Shown here in pieces: positions 6,330-7,667 of a stretch of DNA of 7,667 nt. Position numbers and translations under genes: made by a program. Source of the stretch: CAVZLD01 sp964522605 (GTDB lineage: Bacteria > Planctomycetota > Planctomycetia > Pirellulales > Pirellulaceae); the NCBI GenBank assembly GCA_964522605.1, contig CAZFWV010000329.1, forward strand, positions 1-7,667, written 5' to 3'. Under the pieces are notes generated by a model that made no database searches, had not been told where the DNA came from, and saw nothing but the letters and a program-made list of their open reading frames with translations. Positions within the stretch are counted from its first letter, which is position 1; every line of letters starts with the position of its first letter.

Positions 6330-6394
6330 AGGGGGTTCTATTGTGGTCCGCGAGGAACCGGTTGAGAAGAGGACGTTGAGACGAGGATCATGAG
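6330..6394. promoter_or_regulatory. Divergent miaA/hisE intergenic region
   Basis: These 65 bases separate the divergent starts of miaA and hisE and must hold or overlap both 5' ends unless transcription begins further away. I see no good -35/-10 pair on either strand. On the plus strand GAGGA (6383-6387) lies 7 bases before the hisE ATG and serves as its ribosome binding site. A GGTTC/GAACC pair (6334-6338, 6355-6359) is too short to call an operator. No T-box, his-leader run of His codons or other attenuator is present. Confidence 0.45.
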
Positions 6395-6745
6395 ATGGCG
6401 GATTCGTCGGATGTGTTCGAACGTCTGATGACGGTGATCGAGGACCGGCGTCGCAATCCTCCGCCACGATCCTATACAACGCGCCTGTTTGCCGGGGGTG
6501 TCGAAGCGATTGGCGAGAAGATTCAGGAGGAAGCCGCTGAAGTGATTCAAGCGGCACGCGAACTCGATTCCGGCGCGGACCGCCAGCCGCTGATCCATGA
6601 AGCGGCCGACCTGATCTATCATCTGTTCGTGCTGCTCGGTTATCACGAAATCCAGCTCTCGGCCGTGGCTGCCGAACTGGCCCGCCGATTTGGCACCTCG
6701 GGACTCGACGAAAAAGCATCTCGTTCACCGAAAAGGGACTCCTGA
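6395..6745 (+). CDS. hisE: Phosphoribosyl-ATP pyrophosphatase (hisE)
   Basis: A 116-residue stand-alone HisE, not fused to HisI. It hydrolyses phosphoribosyl-ATP to phosphoribosyl-AMP and pyrophosphate, step 2 of histidine synthesis, in the cytoplasm. The all-alpha MazG-like fold signature is clear: SYTTRLFAGG (26-35), then GEKIQEEAAEVIQAA (40-54) with E45, E46 and E49, then HEAADLIYHLFVLL (68-81) with E69 and D72. These acidic residues match the magnesium site of the family. The tail ELARRFGTSGLDEKASR is typical. Start ATG6395 has GAGGA 7 bases upstream; an overlapping ATG at 6390 is in another frame and ends quickly. hisG begins 3 bases after the stop, so the two are almost certainly co-translated from one message. 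Confidence 0.97.
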   Translation: MADSSDVFERLMTVIEDRRRNPPPRSYTTRLFAGGVEAIGEKIQEEAAEVIQAARELDSGADRQPLIHEAADLIYHLFVLLGYHEIQLSAVAAELARRFGTSGLDEKASRSPKRDS

Positions 6746-6748
6746 CCT

Positions 6749-7600
6749 ATGCGCAACCTGCGAATCGGCGTACCGAGCAAGGGGCGTCTGAGCGAGATTT
6801 CCGCCGACCTGCTGAAACAGGCGGGGCTGCATTTCCGTCGACAGGAACGGAGTCTCTTCGCTCGGGTGAAGGAGATCCCGGTCGATATCACCTTTCTGCG
6901 GACCGACGACATTCCCGTTCTGTGCGCGGAAGGCGCGATCGACATGGGAATCACGGGCAGCGATCTGGTCGCAGAAAATGGAGCGGACGTGCTGACGCGG
7001 CTGCCACTCGGTGTCGGCCACTGCCGCCTGGCGATCTGTGTACCCGAAGATCGTCCCCTGCAACGCGTCGAGGATCTCGAAGGCTGTCGCATCGCGACCA
7101 CCTTTCCCGATCTGACGCTACAGTACTTGTGCAAACACCAGACGAAAGTGCATCTCGTGCGGCTTTCCGGATCGGTTGAGATCATGGTCACGCTTGGTGT
7201 CGCGGATGCGATCGTCGATCTGGTCGAAACAGGCAGCACGCTCGCGGCCAATCGTTTACGGATCCTGGATGAAATTGGCCGCTACGAATCCGTGTTGATT
7301 CAGCATCCGGACTGTCCGCAGTCCGATTTGGCGGATCGGGTCGTACGACGCCTGGAGGGCGTGGTCATTGCCCGCAGCTATTCGCTATTGGAGTACAACA
7401 TCTTGCGCCAACATCTGGCCGAGGCCGAGAAGATCACGCCCGGCTTTGACTCGCCGACCGTGAATTCGCTCGAAGATCCCGCCTGGTGCTCCGTGCGCGT
7501 GATGGTGAAGCAGAAGGACGTGATCGAAGTGATGGAGCGACTGGAAGCCATCGGAGCGTCCGCAATTCTCGAGACGAAGATTGGCAACTGTAGGCTGTAG
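6749..7600 (+). CDS. hisG: ATP phosphoribosyltransferase, long form (hisG)
   Basis: A 283-residue enzyme for the first and committed step of histidine synthesis: ATP + PRPP gives N1-phosphoribosyl-ATP + PPi. RIGVPSKGRLSE (5-16), DMGITGSDLVAE (65-76) and the PRPP-binding DAIVDLVETGSTL (153-165) are classic HisG motifs. The length and the C-terminal domain (about 212-283, with SPTVNSLEDPAWCSVRVMV) place it in the long form, whose ACT-like domain mediates histidine feedback, so no HisZ partner should be needed. The gene starts 3 bases after hisE, with a weak AAAGGGA (6732-6738) upstream. The last codons, TGT AGG CTG TAG (Cys-Arg-Leu-stop), read into the heptamer array downstream. Long-form HisG of other phyla, for example mycobacterial, also ends in Cys-Arg-hydrophobic, so the terminus is probably native. 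Confidence 0.97.
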   Translation: MRNLRIGVPSKGRLSEISADLLKQAGLHFRRQERSLFARVKEIPVDITFLRTDDIPVLCAEGAIDMGITGSDLVAENGADVLTRLPLGVGHCRLAICVPEDRPLQRVEDLEGCRIATTFPDLTLQYLCKHQTKVHLVRLSGSVEIMVTLGVADAIVDLVETGSTLAANRLRILDEIGRYESVLIQHPDCPQSDLADRVVRRLEGVVIARSYSLLEYNILRQHLAEAEKITPGFDSPTVNSLEDPAWCSVRVMVKQKDVIEVMERLEAIGASAILETKIGNCRL

Positions 7601-7667
7601 GCGGGAGGCTGTAGGCGGGAGACTGGAGACTGGAGACTGGAGACTGGAGACTGGAGACTGGAGACTG
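7586..7667. repeat. Tandem heptamer array, continuing past the window end
   Basis: Units run in unbroken 7-base phase: AACTGTA (7586-7592), GGCTGTA, GGCGGGA, GGCTGTA, GGCGGGA (to 7620), then GACTGGA six times and a partial GACTG at the window edge. The degenerate units lie next to hisG and the perfect ones distal, as if the array expanded away from the gene. A mixed two-unit period (GGCTGTA-GGCGGGA twice) precedes the homogeneous part. The consensus GRCTGKA equals the GGCTGGA units at 374-397 in the same orientation. Because 7 is not a multiple of 3, the array cannot encode a simple repeat peptide. No intrinsic terminator for hisG is seen before it. Confidence 0.9.

Noticed and set aside
6330..6728. 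133-residue N-terminal extension of MiaA in the same open frame
   Set aside because: The extension runs antisense through hisE and is Arg/Pro-rich. MiaA of normal length begins at ATG6329.
7586..7667. CRISPR array
   Set aside because: The units are 7 bases long with no spacers between them, and no cas gene is present.

Overview
The window looks like chromosomal DNA of a planctomycete, probably from the Pirellulales. This rests on recognition rather than a database search. The grounds are the gene set, a short membrane protein that opens with a CPSC...CPKC zinc ribbon of the kind common in that phylum, weak or absent Shine-Dalgarno signals at several starts, and GGCTGGA-type heptanucleotide repeats between genes. 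The DNA is moderately GC-rich. A run of exactly 100 N (5186-5285) marks it as a draft scaffold.

Layout: (i) 1-373 holds no convincing gene, only small hairpins and a 13-base word present twice. (ii) 374-475 is an array of degenerate heptamers that reverses orientation halfway and so forms one long imperfect palindrome, ending 14 bases before the next start codon. (iii) 490-2551 (+) holds a zinc-ribbon five-helix membrane protein and, 10 bases on, a SAMHD1/COG1078-type HD-domain dNTPase-like enzyme. (iv) 2506-5089 (-) holds aspS, with a non-discriminating-type signature, followed 25 bases later by a lipoprotein with a thioredoxin fold that lacks the CxxC. The lipoprotein gene overlaps the HD gene tail to tail by 46 bases. 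(v) 5090-5342 is an intergenic stretch containing the assembly gap; heptamers of the same class sit on both edges of the gap. (vi) 5343-6329 (-) is miaA. (vii) 6395-7600 (+) is hisE-hisG, divergent from miaA. (viii) 7586-7667 is a tandem heptamer array that begins in the last codons of hisG and runs off the window.

HisG and HisE carry out steps 1 and 2 of histidine synthesis and are probably co-transcribed. AspS and MiaA are translation and tRNA-modification housekeeping enzymes. The zinc-ribbon/HD pair may be one transcription unit, but the sequence gives no direct functional link. I found no CRISPR array, transposase, phage gene or recognisable defence cassette. The least ordinary signal is the heptamer family, which occurs in three intergenic places in under 8 kb: once as an inverted array, once as a clean tandem array and once on the edges of an assembly gap.
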